A DNA stretch of 64,000 nt from Hymenobacter guriensis (GTDB lineage Bacteria; Bacteroidota; Bacteroidia; Cytophagales; Hymenobacteraceae). The position numbers were made by a program, and so were the translations under genes. Below the pieces are notes generated by a model, which searched no databases, was not told the DNA's origin, and saw only the letters and a list, made by a program, of their open reading frames with translations. The DNA lies in assembly GCF_015773195.1 (NCBI RefSeq), contig NZ_JADWYK010000001.1:682001-746000 (forward strand), written 5' to 3'. This document shows positions 35,371 through 44,455 of this stretch, one piece after another (the stretch's first letter is position 1; each line of letters opens with the position of its first letter).

Positions 35371-35423
35371 GTGATTTAGTGAATGAGTGATTTAGTGAGT
35401 GACGCGGTCATTCACTAAATCAC
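35371..35423. repeat. Octad-arm inverted repeat before the UV endonuclease gene
   Basis: Words GTGATTTA, GTGAATGA, GTGATTTA and GTGAGTGA run from 35371 to 35402. The complementary words TCATTCAC and TAAATCAC occupy 35408-35423. The arms can pair as one long hairpin between stop and start. Confidence 0.82.
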
Positions 35424-35445
35424 CATTTCCCCGTATAGCCTTTCT

Positions 35446-36360
35446 ATGAAAATCGGGTATCCCTGCGTCAACGACTCGTTGCCGTGCACTTCGACGTCTA
35501 CTTTCCGGCTGGCTTCCTACTCGGAGGAGCGGCTGGTGCAGGCCGTCAGCAACAACTTAGCCTGTTTGCAGCGCATTCTGGAATATAATGTAAGCCACGG
35601 ACTGCTGTTTTTTCGGATGGGCTCGGGCATCGTGCCCTTCGGCTCCCACCCCGTCAATACCTTTCCCTGGCAAACGCACTTCGCGGCGGAGCTGAAAAGC
35701 GTGGGCGACTACATCAAGGCCAACAACCTGCGCGTCTCCTTCCACCCCGACCAGTTTGTGGTGCTGAACTCGCCCGACCCCGGCATTGTGGAGCGCAGTG
35801 TGCAGGAGTTGGTGTACCAGGGCTCGGTGCTGGATCTGATGGGTCTCGACTCCACCATGAAGCTGCAGATTCACGCCGGCGGCCTGTACGGCGACATGGA
35901 ATCGGCCCTCACGCGCTGGATTGCCACCTACCACACCCTGCCCGAGGCCGTGAAAGCCCGCCTGGTAGTTGAAAATGATGACCGGCTGTACAGTCTCCGC
36001 AGCTGCCTGCGCCTGCATGAGGCCGTGGGCGTACCTATTCTCTTCGACAACCTGCACCACGAGTGCCTCAACCACGGCGAGCCGATGGCGGAAGCCCTTG
36101 CGCTGGCCTTCAGCACCTGGCACCCGCAGCGCGACGGTGTGCCCATGATGGACTACAGCGCGCAATCGGTGGGCGAGCGGAAGGGCAAGCACACGGCTTC
36201 GCTGGATGAGGCGCTGTTCCGGGAATTTCTCACCCACCTGCACGGCCACGATGCCGATATCATGCTCGAAATCAAGGACAAGGAAGCCAGTGCCCACCGC
36301 GCCTGCGCCATCATGCACGACGTAGGCTTGCTGGTGCACGCTGCCTCCGTTTCTGTTTAA
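35446..36360 (+). CDS. uvsE: UV damage endonuclease
   Basis: UVDE nicks DNA next to UV photoproducts, an alternative to nucleotide excision repair. The 304-residue product begins MKIGYPCVNDSLPC. It has the TIM-barrel motifs LFFRMGSGIVPFGSHP, RVSFHPDQFVVLNSP, LQIHAGGLYGDM, RLVVENDDRLYSL, PILFDNLHHECLN and DIMLEIKDKE, with the metal-binding His, Glu and Asp residues in place. Length is normal. A 118-residue gene follows by 15 bases on the same strand. Confidence 0.93.
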   Translation: MKIGYPCVNDSLPCTSTSTFRLASYSEERLVQAVSNNLACLQRILEYNVSHGLLFFRMGSGIVPFGSHPVNTFPWQTHFAAELKSVGDYIKANNLRVSFHPDQFVVLNSPDPGIVERSVQELVYQGSVLDLMGLDSTMKLQIHAGGLYGDMESALTRWIATYHTLPEAVKARLVVENDDRLYSLRSCLRLHEAVGVPILFDNLHHECLNHGEPMAEALALAFSTWHPQRDGVPMMDYSAQSVGERKGKHTASLDEALFREFLTHLHGHDADIMLEIKDKEASAHRACAIMHDVGLLVHAASVSV

Positions 36361-36375
36361 CGTTTACTTTCTTTC

Positions 36376-36732
36376 ATGGCAACCTCTCCCACCACGGCCG
36401 AACTCCTGGCCACCACCCTGCAGGCCCTGCAATCGGGCCTTACCAACGTGCCTTTGAGCAGCGCAATGGACGCCACCGAAGCCTGGCAGCAGCAGTTTCT
36501 GCAAAGCGGCCAGCCCGAGCTGCAGGATGTGGCCCGCGAAATTGGCAACCTGCAGTCCTTACTCACGGCCAAGCCTCTTGATGGGGCTGCTATCGGTCGC
36601 AGCCTGAGCATGCTGGGCAGCCAAACCAACGACCTCAGCAAAACGGCCCCACTCACGCACGCCACCAACCTCTCGGAGCTGAGTACCCAGCTGCTGCGTC
36701 TGGGCGGAGAGCTGGAAAATCAGCCCGCATAG
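36376..36732 (+). CDS. Small helical protein of unknown function
   Basis: The 118-residue product is probably helical and soluble (TTAELLATTLQALQSGL, EIGNLQSLLTAKPLDG, LSELSTQLLRLGGELEN). It follows the UV endonuclease gene by 15 bases and precedes a two-sided terminator, so it is likely co-transcribed with uvsE. No family is recognised. Confidence 0.75.
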   Translation: MATSPTTAELLATTLQALQSGLTNVPLSSAMDATEAWQQQFLQSGQPELQDVAREIGNLQSLLTAKPLDGAAIGRSLSMLGSQTNDLSKTAPLTHATNLSELSTQLLRLGGELENQPA

Positions 36733-36763
36733 TAAGTAAGCGTAAGCGTCATCAACAGTCAAC

Positions 36764-36799
36764 AAAAAGCCCCTCTTGATAACTCGGGAGGGGCTTTTT
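36764..36799. terminator. Bidirectional terminator between uvsE operon and PLP enzyme gene
   Basis: Arms AAAAAGCCCCTC and GAGGGGCTTTTT enclose a short loop between converging genes. A/T runs on both sides serve either strand. Confidence 0.85.
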
Positions 36800-36850
36800 G
36801 CATTATTGAAAGGTAGGAGCAGGACTTACCTTACCTCGACGTTCAACGAC

Positions 36851-36872
36851 GGGCGGGGACAAGCCCCGCCCC
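36851..36872. repeat. Short GC palindrome
   Basis: GGGCGGGG and CCCCGCCC are separated by ACAAG. It lies 14 bases before the stop of the PLP enzyme gene and is flanked by GTTCAACGAC. It looks like a dispersed REP-type hairpin, which is inference from shape only. Confidence 0.6.
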
Positions 36873-36886
36873 TACTTAGGGACGTG

Positions 36887-38206
36887 CTAGATGTACATGG
36901 CAAACGCGTCGTGTTCCCGGGGCACGGCCGCGGCAGCCGCCTCAAAGGCCTGGGTCAGGTCGGCCATGAGGTCCTGTGGGTCTTCCACGCCGATGCTGAG
37001 GCGAATCATCTGGGAGGTGATGCCCATTTCGCGCTGCACCTCGGGCATGATGTCGGAGTGCGTCATGGTGGCGGGGTGCTCGGCCAGGCTTTCGGTACCG
37101 CCCAAACTCACGGCCAGCTTTATAAGCTTGAGGCGGTTGAGAAACTGGAAGGCCTCGGCCTCGCCGCCCCGGATGTCAAACGAAATCATGGAGCCCGGCG
37201 ACAGGCACTGCTGCTCGAAAATGGCCTGCTGGCGCGGGTCGTGTTCCAGGTGGGTGAGGTAGTAGGTGCGTTCCACCTGCGGATGCTCGCGCAGCCAGTC
37301 GGCCACTACCTGGGCGCTCTGGGCGGCGCGCTCCATGCGCAGCTTCAGGGTTTCGAGGCTGCGCATAAGCATCCAGCCGGTGTTGGGGTCACACATAGTG
37401 CCCATAAAGGTGCGCATAGCCTTTATTTCCTTCATCAGCGGCTTGCTGGCCAGGGCCGCGCCGGCAATCAGGTCGGAGTGGCCGCCCAGAAACTTGGTGG
37501 CCGAGTACAGCACCACATCGGCGCCGTGGTGGAGCGGGTGCTGAAATACGGGGCCCAGGAAGGTGTTATCGACTACTACCCGAATGGGCTTTTCGGCAGC
37601 GCCGTGGCGGCGGGCTACGTTGGCGCAGGCCTGCAAATCCACCAGATGGTTGGTGGGGTTGGCGGGCGTTTCCACGTAAATCATGGCCAGGCGGCCCTGG
37701 GTGATTTCAGCCACTTTCGCCGACAGCGCCTCTTCCGTAATCGTCGGCTCGAAGCCCACGGCCGTGATGCCAAAGCGGGGCAGCACGTTTTTCAGGAAGA
37801 AATCGGTGCCGCCGTACACGGGCTCGGAGTGCAGCACCACGTCGCCGGGCTGCAGCAGGGCCAGCAGCGTGGTGCTAATGGCGGCCATGCCCGAGGCAAA
37901 CGAGGCGGCTTCCTCAGCCCCGTCCCACAAGGTGAGGCGGTGCTCCAGAATTTCGAGGCTGGGGTTGTTGAGGCGGGAGTAAATCAGGCCCATTTCCTCG
38001 TCGGGGCCCTGCTGACGCAGTCCGTAGGCCAGCTCAAAGAAGGCCTTGCCTTCCTCAGCGCTCTTGAAAACGAAGGTGGACGTCTGGAAAATGGGCGGCT
38101 TGATGGCGCCTTCGCTCCAGGCCGGGGTGTAGCCGTAGCTCATCATCAGGCTCTCGGGCCGGAGTTGGTGGCCGTTGATTTCGGCCGCTTCCTTGGGAAG
38201 ATTCAT
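36887..38206 (-). CDS. Cystathionine gamma-synthase/methionine gamma-lyase family PLP enzyme
   Basis: The 439-residue fold-type I enzyme has the Cys/Met metabolism signature. Features are GLIYSRLNNPSLEILEHRL, the FASGMAAIS phosphate site, SEPVYGGTDFF, VVDNTFLGPVFQHPLHHGAD and the PLP-Lys in LYSATKFLGGHSD. SLGGTESLAEHPATMTHSDI and IRLSIGVEDPQDLMADL close the protein. It may make or break the gamma C-S bond in transsulfuration; which one cannot be decided from motifs. With the beta-synthase-like enzyme at 16774 it could complete a transsulfuration route. A near-consensus -7 box lies at about 38235. Confidence 0.9.
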   Translation of the reverse strand: MNLPKEAAEINGHQLRPESLMMSYGYTPAWSEGAIKPPIFQTSTFVFKSAEEGKAFFELAYGLRQQGPDEEMGLIYSRLNNPSLEILEHRLTLWDGAEEAASFASGMAAISTTLLALLQPGDVVLHSEPVYGGTDFFLKNVLPRFGITAVGFEPTITEEALSAKVAEITQGRLAMIYVETPANPTNHLVDLQACANVARRHGAAEKPIRVVVDNTFLGPVFQHPLHHGADVVLYSATKFLGGHSDLIAGAALASKPLMKEIKAMRTFMGTMCDPNTGWMLMRSLETLKLRMERAAQSAQVVADWLREHPQVERTYYLTHLEHDPRQQAIFEQQCLSPGSMISFDIRGGEAEAFQFLNRLKLIKLAVSLGGTESLAEHPATMTHSDIMPEVQREMGITSQMIRLSIGVEDPQDLMADLTQAFEAAAAAVPREHDAFAMYI

Positions 38207-38357
38207 AGATGGGTGGGTTGGGTGGATGGGGAGGCGAAGGTAGGAATTTGCGCAAAGGCCCGCCCCGGCGCGGTTAGCGGTTTGGTGATGTGGGCCCAGC
38301 AGGTGAACTTAGCCTCCGCAGAGGTGCACCCCAGCTTCTTTGCTTTTCCTCGCCGCC

Positions 38358-39134
38358 ATGTCCGCCGATACCCGCATCCAGATTCTGCTCGTGGAAGATG
38401 AAGCCGTGCTGGCCCTGGACCTGTGCGACACGCTGGAGGCCGAGGGCTACGCCGTGGTGGGTCCGGCCCGCAATGGCCCTCGCGCCCTGGAGCTGTTCGG
38501 CCAGCACCGCATCGACATTCTGCTCTGCGACATTCACATTCAGGGGCCCTGGGATGGTATCGAAACGGCCCGGCGCCTGCTGGCTGAGCGCCCCGTGCCG
38601 GTCATCTACCTTACCGCTATGGCCGATAAAGATACCCTGGACCGCGCCCTGACCACTACGCCGGCGGCCTACCTCACCAAGCCCGCCACCACGGCCGGGC
38701 TGCGCGCCGCCATTGAGGTAGCTTTCCACACGTTTGCCCGCCAGGCGGCGCCCACGCCTACTGCGGAAAGCACCCCGCTCCCCGACCGCGAAACCCTTTC
38801 GCGCGAGTCCATTCTGCAGCTCGACGACCACGTTTTTATCAAGCATAACTATCAGTTTGTGCGCGTGCCCCTGGCCGATATTCTGCTGCTGGCCGCCGAC
38901 AACACCTATACTACCCTCGTAACGCCCACCCGCAAGTATGCCCTGCGTCTGTCGCTGGGCACAGTGCTGGAGCGGCTGCACTTTGCCCATCTGGTACGCA
39001 TCCACCGCTCCTACGCCGTCAATATCCAGCGGGTGGAGGCGTTCAGCGAGACGGAAGCCACGGTGGCGGGCCAGGCAGTGCCACTGGGCCGCCAGTACAA
39101 GGACGCATTCCTGCAGCATTTCCATTTCCGGTAA
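38358..39134 (+). CDS. LytTR-family response regulator
   Basis: The 258-residue product has an N-terminal receiver (ILLVEDEAVLALDLCDTLE, phospho-Asp in IDILLCDIHIQG, VIYLTAMADKDT, AYLTKPAT). Its C-terminal LytTR DNA-binding domain has HVFIKHNYQFVRVPLADILLL, TLVTPTRKYALRLSL and HLVRIHRSYAVNIQRVEAF. The TTG-initiated longer frame from 38340 was not used. The partner kinase gene begins 149 bases downstream on the same strand. Confidence 0.94.
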   Translation: MSADTRIQILLVEDEAVLALDLCDTLEAEGYAVVGPARNGPRALELFGQHRIDILLCDIHIQGPWDGIETARRLLAERPVPVIYLTAMADKDTLDRALTTTPAAYLTKPATTAGLRAAIEVAFHTFARQAAPTPTAESTPLPDRETLSRESILQLDDHVFIKHNYQFVRVPLADILLLAADNTYTTLVTPTRKYALRLSLGTVLERLHFAHLVRIHRSYAVNIQRVEAFSETEATVAGQAVPLGRQYKDAFLQHFHFR

Positions 39135-39282
39135 GGCGGCGCCTGACGTACCAAAACGGGTTGTTCACCACCCACCCAACGACGCTGGCAGCGGCAGCCC
39201 CGCAATCCTGGCAATTGTATTTTACCTTGTTGACTTCCGGCCGTATCGGCCGGGGCCGCGTCTGCCTTTGTCTGCCTTTTCC

Positions 39283-41145
39283 ATGCGCCTGTTCCTCTTG
39301 TTGTTCTGCCTTAGCTGGGGTGCGGAAACTGCCGTACTGGCGCAGCCCGTGTCTCCGGATACCAGCCAGCTGCGGCAGTTGTGCCGGCAAACCGAGCGGC
39401 AGCTGCTGACGAGCGTCGACTCGGCGGCGCGCAACGGCCGGGCCATCATCCGCCAGTCGCGGCATTTGGGTTACGCCTACGGGGAAGTCCAGGGCTACTA
39501 CCTGCTGGGCTGCGCGCTGCGCAACCAAAGTCAGTTCGACTCCAGCCTTTACTACGGCCAGCAGGCCCTCACCCGCTTCGAGGCCCAGCACCGCCTCGAT
39601 GGACAGGCGGCGGCCTACACGCTGCTGGCCCAGAACTACAAGCGCATGGCCGACGGACAGCAGGTGCAGCAGCTCACCCGCAAAGGCCTGCGCCTGGCAC
39701 TCCGGGCGGCGGCGGTGGCCACGCAGGGCCCGCACTACCGGGAGCTGAGCAGCGCCTACCTGGTGCAGGGCATCATCTACCGCGACCTGGGCCAGCTCGA
39801 TTCGGCCAAAACCTGTTACCTGCGGGCTATGCGCGTGGCCCGGGAGCATCCGTTTCAGCCTTCCACCCTGCCGGTCTGTTACGCCAACTACGGCCAGTTT
39901 CTGATGGACAGTGGCGAGAGTCTGGATGAAGCCATCGGGTACTTCCGGCGGGCCATTCCGCTGTACCGCGCCCAGCACAACCGCAACGGGCAGGAGCATG
40001 CCTACCGCAACCTGAGCTGGGCCTACCGCAAGCAGGGCCGCCTGACCCGCGCCGTGGAGCTGGGCGACTCAGCCCTGGCCCTGGGCCGCGCCATCGGCGA
40101 CCCGCACCGACTGGTAAACTCTCTGCAGGCCGCATACCTGGCTTACCGCGCCGCTGCCCGCTACGAGCAGGCAGTGAAACTGCTCGATGAGTACAAAACC
40201 CGCAACGACTCCCTGATGAATGGCGAAGTAGCCCGCGCCGTAGCCGGCGTGGAAGCTGCCTACGCCGCCGAAAAGCAGGAAGCCCGTATTGCGCGCCTGG
40301 CTGAAGATAATGTACGGCAGCAGCGGCAGCTGGGCGCCTTGGCCCTGGGAGCGGGGGCGCTGGCACTGCTGTGCGGGGTGGCCGTGTGGCAGTACCGCAT
40401 CATCCGGCGCACCAACGCCAAGCTCCACGCCACCAACCGCACCGTTTTGGAGAACAGCCAGCGCATCACGGAGCAGGCCGGGCGACTTACGGTGCTGATG
40501 CAGGAGCTGCACCACCGCGTCAAGAACAATCTGGCCATCGTCTCCAGCCTGCTGCGGCTGCAGGCCAAGCGTCTCACCGACGAAAGCGCCGTGCAGGCCG
40601 TGCAGGAAGGCCAGCAGCGGGTAGAAGCCATGGCTCTGGTGCATCAGCGCCTCTACCAGACCGAGGACGTGACGACCGTAGACATGCCGCGCTACGTGGC
40701 CGACCTGACCGACAGCCTGATGACCACCTACGGCTACACGCCCGACTCCCTGGATCTGACAGTGAACATCAACCAGACCCGACTAGAGGTAGATGTGGCC
40801 GTGCCGCTGGGTTTGATCTTGAACGAGCTGCTGACCAACGCCTTTAAGCACGCTCTACCGCTGACTCCGCAGCCGGCCCTGCGCATCTACCTAGGCCGGC
40901 AGCACGACACCGGCAAGCTGCTCCTGGAAGTGCAGGACAACGGCCCCGGCATTTCCCCCGAAACTGCGGGCCAGTCCACTACCTCTTTCGGCCAGCGTCT
41001 CATTCTCCTCCTAAGTGAGCAGCTGGGCGGCCAGACGCATTACCTCAATCAGGCCGGTACCCTGTTCCGTCTGCTGATTCCCTCTGCCGGCGAAGGCCAG
41101 GTAGTACCGGAGCTGGCTATCGAGGGGAAGCCAGCGCGGGGGTAG
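39283..41145 (+). CDS. TPR-containing HisKA_2 histidine kinase
   Basis: The 620-residue product has a signal peptide ending TAVLAQ and then a periplasmic array of TPR-like repeats up to about residue 345 (SLYYGQQALTRFEAQHRLDG, QAAAYTLLAQNYKRM and QEHAYRNLSWAYRKQGRL). A membrane helix follows (LGALALGAGALALLCGVAVW). The cytoplasmic part has the HisKA_2 phospho-acceptor in LMQELHHRVKNNLAIVSSLL and an HATPase domain with LILNELLTNAFKHA and VQDNGPGIS. It should phosphorylate the LytTR regulator upstream; the signal is probably sensed by the TPR region. Confidence 0.92.
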   Translation: MRLFLLLFCLSWGAETAVLAQPVSPDTSQLRQLCRQTERQLLTSVDSAARNGRAIIRQSRHLGYAYGEVQGYYLLGCALRNQSQFDSSLYYGQQALTRFEAQHRLDGQAAAYTLLAQNYKRMADGQQVQQLTRKGLRLALRAAAVATQGPHYRELSSAYLVQGIIYRDLGQLDSAKTCYLRAMRVAREHPFQPSTLPVCYANYGQFLMDSGESLDEAIGYFRRAIPLYRAQHNRNGQEHAYRNLSWAYRKQGRLTRAVELGDSALALGRAIGDPHRLVNSLQAAYLAYRAAARYEQAVKLLDEYKTRNDSLMNGEVARAVAGVEAAYAAEKQEARIARLAEDNVRQQRQLGALALGAGALALLCGVAVWQYRIIRRTNAKLHATNRTVLENSQRITEQAGRLTVLMQELHHRVKNNLAIVSSLLRLQAKRLTDESAVQAVQEGQQRVEAMALVHQRLYQTEDVTTVDMPRYVADLTDSLMTTYGYTPDSLDLTVNINQTRLEVDVAVPLGLILNELLTNAFKHALPLTPQPALRIYLGRQHDTGKLLLEVQDNGPGISPETAGQSTTSFGQRLILLLSEQLGGQTHYLNQAGTLFRLLIPSAGEGQVVPELAIEGKPARG

Positions 41146-41238
41146 TCAGGGCCAGATGTTCTGCGCCGGCACCTCAAGCTTCCCAATGGCTGCGAGTTGA
41201 TTTGTCTGCGGAAGCCTGTCAATTCCTTATTGACTGCT

Positions 41239-44112
41239 TTAATACGCAATGGTTACATAGCCTTTGAACTGGGGCCGGTTGACGAAGTCAATCAGATAGA
41301 AATAGACCCCGCCGGGCAAGCCCCCGCCGTTCCAGGCAAAACCCCGGTCAGTGGAGGCGTACACCTGCTTGCCCCAGCGGTTGAACACCTTGATGGAGGC
41401 AAAGCGCTGGGCGCAGATATCGGCCGGTAGCATGGGCAGCGTGAACACCTCATTCTGCCCATCGTGGTTGGGCGTGAAGATATTGGGCGGCACAAACGCC
41501 TGCGGCGCGGAGTCCGCTACCACGAAGCGTACCGTTTGCTGCCGCGGCTGCGGCTGGCACCCGGCTTCCTGCACCTCGAAGACCACCTCGTACCCCTCCG
41601 GAAAAGCCTCGGCACAGCGCGCGTCCCAGCGGAAAGTGCCCGCAGCTTGCCCGGCGCCATTCTGGGCCGTGAAGTGCATACCAGCTGTGGCCAGGTCGAA
41701 ACCTACTCCGCGGGCGGTGAGCGTAAGTGGATCCAGGTCTAGGTCCAGCCCCGTGAGGGTAGCTTCCAGCGTGGTGCCGGGCAGTTGCCGGAGTAGCAAC
41801 GGGGCAGGCGCCGCCGCAAACAAGGAGGAAGAAAGGGTGGGCGGGCTATTGGTATCCTCAATCTGCACGGGCACGCGCAGGCCCGCCGTTTTCACCTCTC
41901 CGCATGGCACGTCGGTGGCCGTGAATTCGAATTCGTAGCGGGACTTGCCGGCCACCGGGCAGGGCACCTGCCACGTGAAGTGGCCCTGCTGCTGCGCGCC
42001 ATGGGTCTGCTGCGTGAGTTGCGCGCCTACATCATCAGGCGAAAAGCCCTGGCCGGACCAGGTGAGCGTGACGGCGTTGCTATCGGGGTCAACGGCCAGC
42101 AGATCGAAGGAAAGCAGCTGGCCAGGGCGAACCCGCAGCGGCTCCGGGCCCGCCGTAGACGTCAGCACTGGGGGCGCATTGTCCCGGATGACCAGCACCG
42201 GTACGCTAACCGTGTCATAGGGAGCATAGTTGCAGAAGAGCGAGCTAGCATAAGGCACGAAGTTATACAGGATACTATCCTGCTCAATACAGGGCACCAG
42301 CCAGTTGAAAGTGCCTTCACTACGGCCCGGCCGCCGCTCCCAGAGCAATTCAGCTCCCAAGGAGCTGGCGGGGTACCCTCTGACGCTTACTCCCAGATCA
42401 ACCGTGTCCTGGTCGGCATCCGTGCCCACCACTTGGAACGAAAGTAGCTGCCCCGGGTGCACTATTATTAGGCGGGTGGTGGGCGCCGTGGTCATCACCT
42501 TTGGCGGCACGTTGCTCTCATCAATGTCGATAACCAACTCGACGCGGGCTGTTTCCGGCCGGTCGCAATAACTGGTCGTTGCCTCGAAGATAAACGCGTA
42601 TTTTTTGTAGTAGCGTTCCGGGCACGGCACCTGCCAGCGGAAAGTGCCCTTCACTTGCCCCTTCCCCGGCGTCTGAGTTAGCTCGGCCTTGCGCCAGTCA
42701 GCATCAAAGTCCTTGCCCCGCATGGTGAGCGTCACAGCATCCCCGTCGGGGTCAGTGGCTAGCAGGTCGAAGGTGACCCAGGTGCCGGCGCGCACCTTCA
42801 GGGGTTGTTTGGCCGTAGTCATGAGTGTCGGCGGAGCGTTAGGCGGGCCCGTGCCAATGAAGGCAATCCGCACCGTATCGCGCTTGGGCAGGCTGCAGCC
42901 ATTGTCGGCCACCACCACATCCAGCAGGTACACTTTCCCCTGCGTGTCAATGCACTCAGCAAAGCATAACTGCGAGGTTAAGGTGTCGGGCTGACCGGAC
43001 GTGCGCACGGTGCCTTGCTTTAAGCTTAGGGTCGGGAGGCCCCCGGTAAAGTTGACCGGGTGCAATGAAAGGGTGAGGCGGGAGGCCGCGTCGGGGTCGG
43101 TGAAGCGTAGGGGCACGCAGCGGTCTTGGCCCAACGCCAAACGTAGGGTGTCGCGGCCGGGTTGGTAGGCGCGGGTTTGGCCGGGCAGGCGCGCTGTTAG
43201 GTTTGGTTTCTGGTTATCAGGGCAGCTGATGACTTTGAGCTGAAAGTCGCGGCGCACTTCCCCGATTTTTACCCCGTCGCGGTACTCCGAGCAGCGAATG
43301 CTAAAAACGAACAGGCCGAGCTGGGAAGGTCGTACCTGCAGGCGGCCCGTCTGCCGGTCGATGTTCAGGGCTGGGTTGCCGGGAATTTGCTGGGCGGTGC
43401 TGAAGCCAGGTAGCCAGCGAATGAGGGAGTACGGCGCCGGGCCGGGCAGTTGCGGAATCGGGTCATCATAGGTAGCATGGCCATTGAGAGGAGTAGCCAT
43501 TTCGTAAACCAGGGAGTCGCCATCGGGGTCGGTGCCAGCAAAGTCATAGTAGAACAACTCCCCTTTGCAGGCGTAGTCGCTCAGGGGCGGAAACACGCGG
43601 GGCGAGGAGTTATAGAACGGCTCCCCGTCGCGCACAATAGCCGGAAACTCCAGGTAAAAAGTCTGGCCAGCGTTGCCGGGTTCCTCAATGTTGTTGATGG
43701 TCCCGTTGCGGCAGCAGCGCTCCACTACCACGTAATACCCCGCCGGGTCTGCGTAGTATGTTTCCGTTAGCTCTACTTGGGCATTATAGACAAGGTGGCG
43801 GGTACGCAGCGAGGAGGCTTCGCAGGCTGGATTGGTGTAGGCGACAAAGGTGTCTTGGGTACGAGGCAAAGCGACACTTTGGACAATCTTATTGGTCCGT
43901 TTGGCATAGATTGCCGCTGTCAGCCCATAATCATATGCATCGGGGCTGCCGTTGATGTCGTCAAAGTAAAGGTTGAGTGTGAGCTCATAATAGTTAAAAA
44001 CGCTATGGCGTAAGTCTAGCTCCCCACCTACGATGTGCGTAGCCTGAGCGGAGTGCATGGAAAACAGTAGCACGATAACAAGCCAACACGCTTTCCAATA
44101 GTGGGCCCCCAT
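41239..44112 (-). CDS. T9SS type-B sorted cell-surface protein with tandem PKD/Ig-like modules
   Basis: The 957-residue exported protein starts MGAHYWKACWLVIVLLF, with a signal peptide ending SAQA; a start at 44172 would add 20 residues. The N-terminal region is THIVGGELDLRHSVFNYYEL, as in proteins annotated with gliding-motility sorting. Four modules of about 110-120 residues repeat the pattern PP.L..., P.G.(L/W)(L/V)(S/T)F(D/Q)..., TF.W..PC. The C-terminal CHU_C domain (FVPPNIFTPNHDGQNEVFTL, VFNRWGKQVYAS, GGLPGGVYFYLIDF) directs type IX secretion. It is probably a large adhesin or scaffold. Confidence 0.88.
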   Translation of the reverse strand: MGAHYWKACWLVIVLLFSMHSAQATHIVGGELDLRHSVFNYYELTLNLYFDDINGSPDAYDYGLTAAIYAKRTNKIVQSVALPRTQDTFVAYTNPACEASSLRTRHLVYNAQVELTETYYADPAGYYVVVERCCRNGTINNIEEPGNAGQTFYLEFPAIVRDGEPFYNSSPRVFPPLSDYACKGELFYYDFAGTDPDGDSLVYEMATPLNGHATYDDPIPQLPGPAPYSLIRWLPGFSTAQQIPGNPALNIDRQTGRLQVRPSQLGLFVFSIRCSEYRDGVKIGEVRRDFQLKVISCPDNQKPNLTARLPGQTRAYQPGRDTLRLALGQDRCVPLRFTDPDAASRLTLSLHPVNFTGGLPTLSLKQGTVRTSGQPDTLTSQLCFAECIDTQGKVYLLDVVVADNGCSLPKRDTVRIAFIGTGPPNAPPTLMTTAKQPLKVRAGTWVTFDLLATDPDGDAVTLTMRGKDFDADWRKAELTQTPGKGQVKGTFRWQVPCPERYYKKYAFIFEATTSYCDRPETARVELVIDIDESNVPPKVMTTAPTTRLIIVHPGQLLSFQVVGTDADQDTVDLGVSVRGYPASSLGAELLWERRPGRSEGTFNWLVPCIEQDSILYNFVPYASSLFCNYAPYDTVSVPVLVIRDNAPPVLTSTAGPEPLRVRPGQLLSFDLLAVDPDSNAVTLTWSGQGFSPDDVGAQLTQQTHGAQQQGHFTWQVPCPVAGKSRYEFEFTATDVPCGEVKTAGLRVPVQIEDTNSPPTLSSSLFAAAPAPLLLRQLPGTTLEATLTGLDLDLDPLTLTARGVGFDLATAGMHFTAQNGAGQAAGTFRWDARCAEAFPEGYEVVFEVQEAGCQPQPRQQTVRFVVADSAPQAFVPPNIFTPNHDGQNEVFTLPMLPADICAQRFASIKVFNRWGKQVYASTDRGFAWNGGGLPGGVYFYLIDFVNRPQFKGYVTIAY

Positions 44113-44383
44113 CAGGCTACTTTCCTGGCAAGCCGCAAATAACTTATCCATCAATATATCAATACTTTTCATCAGCAATTAACGGTAAGAATAAACCAAT
44201 CTGGCAGATGAAATTTGAAGAGAGGTTTATACACCGCCTCATCGGGGGCTCCATGCCTGCTTCAGGGAAAGATGAGGGCTAAGGTACTTTGCCCCCGTTG
44301 ATTTACCCAGCGTCTTTTTCAGGAAACCATGTGGGGTGCGGCGGGATAGTAAAGCTGTTAGTGGACTGGCAACCTCATAAAAC
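44113..44383. other. Gene-free stretch upstream of the T9SS protein
   Basis: No coding frame, RNA gene or clear repeat was recognised. It must carry the minus-strand promoter of the T9SS protein. The two possible start codons at 44112 and 44172 leave the exact leader undefined. Confidence 0.5.
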
Positions 44384-44418
44384 AAAAAAACCTCGTCTGC
44401 CAGAAGCAAACGAGGTTT
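44384..44418 (-). terminator. Rho-independent terminator attached to a tRNA-like remnant
   Basis: Arms AACCTCGT and ACGAGGTT enclose a 13-base loop. On the minus strand a T7 run follows. No minus-strand gene lies immediately upstream, but a tRNA-3'-like sequence does (44422-44455). Confidence 0.75.
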
Positions 44419-44421
44419 AGG

Positions 44422-44455
44422 GTGGAGCTGCAGGGACTTACACCCTCCGACTCTA
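44422..44455 (-). other. Possible decayed tRNA 3' end (attachment-site remnant)
   Basis: The minus strand reads a degenerate T-arm (GGAGGG, loop TGTAAGT, CCCTG) and then CAGCTCC, A, CC, like the 3' acceptor strand, discriminator and CC of a tRNA. Two consensus T-loop bases are changed and there is no tRNA body upstream. A terminator follows directly, as after a real tRNA. It lies 175 bases from a tyrosine recombinase that reads away from it, the usual place of an attachment site. Confidence 0.35.

Noticed and set aside
36776..38401. Plus-strand open frame of 541 residues
   Set aside because: It is antisense to the Cys/Met PLP enzyme with a full catalytic signature; the reverse product is Gly/His-rich low complexity.
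44422..44455. Complete tRNA gene
   Set aside because: Only a T-arm/acceptor-like 3' part is present; no D-arm or anticodon arm could be formed upstream on the minus strand.
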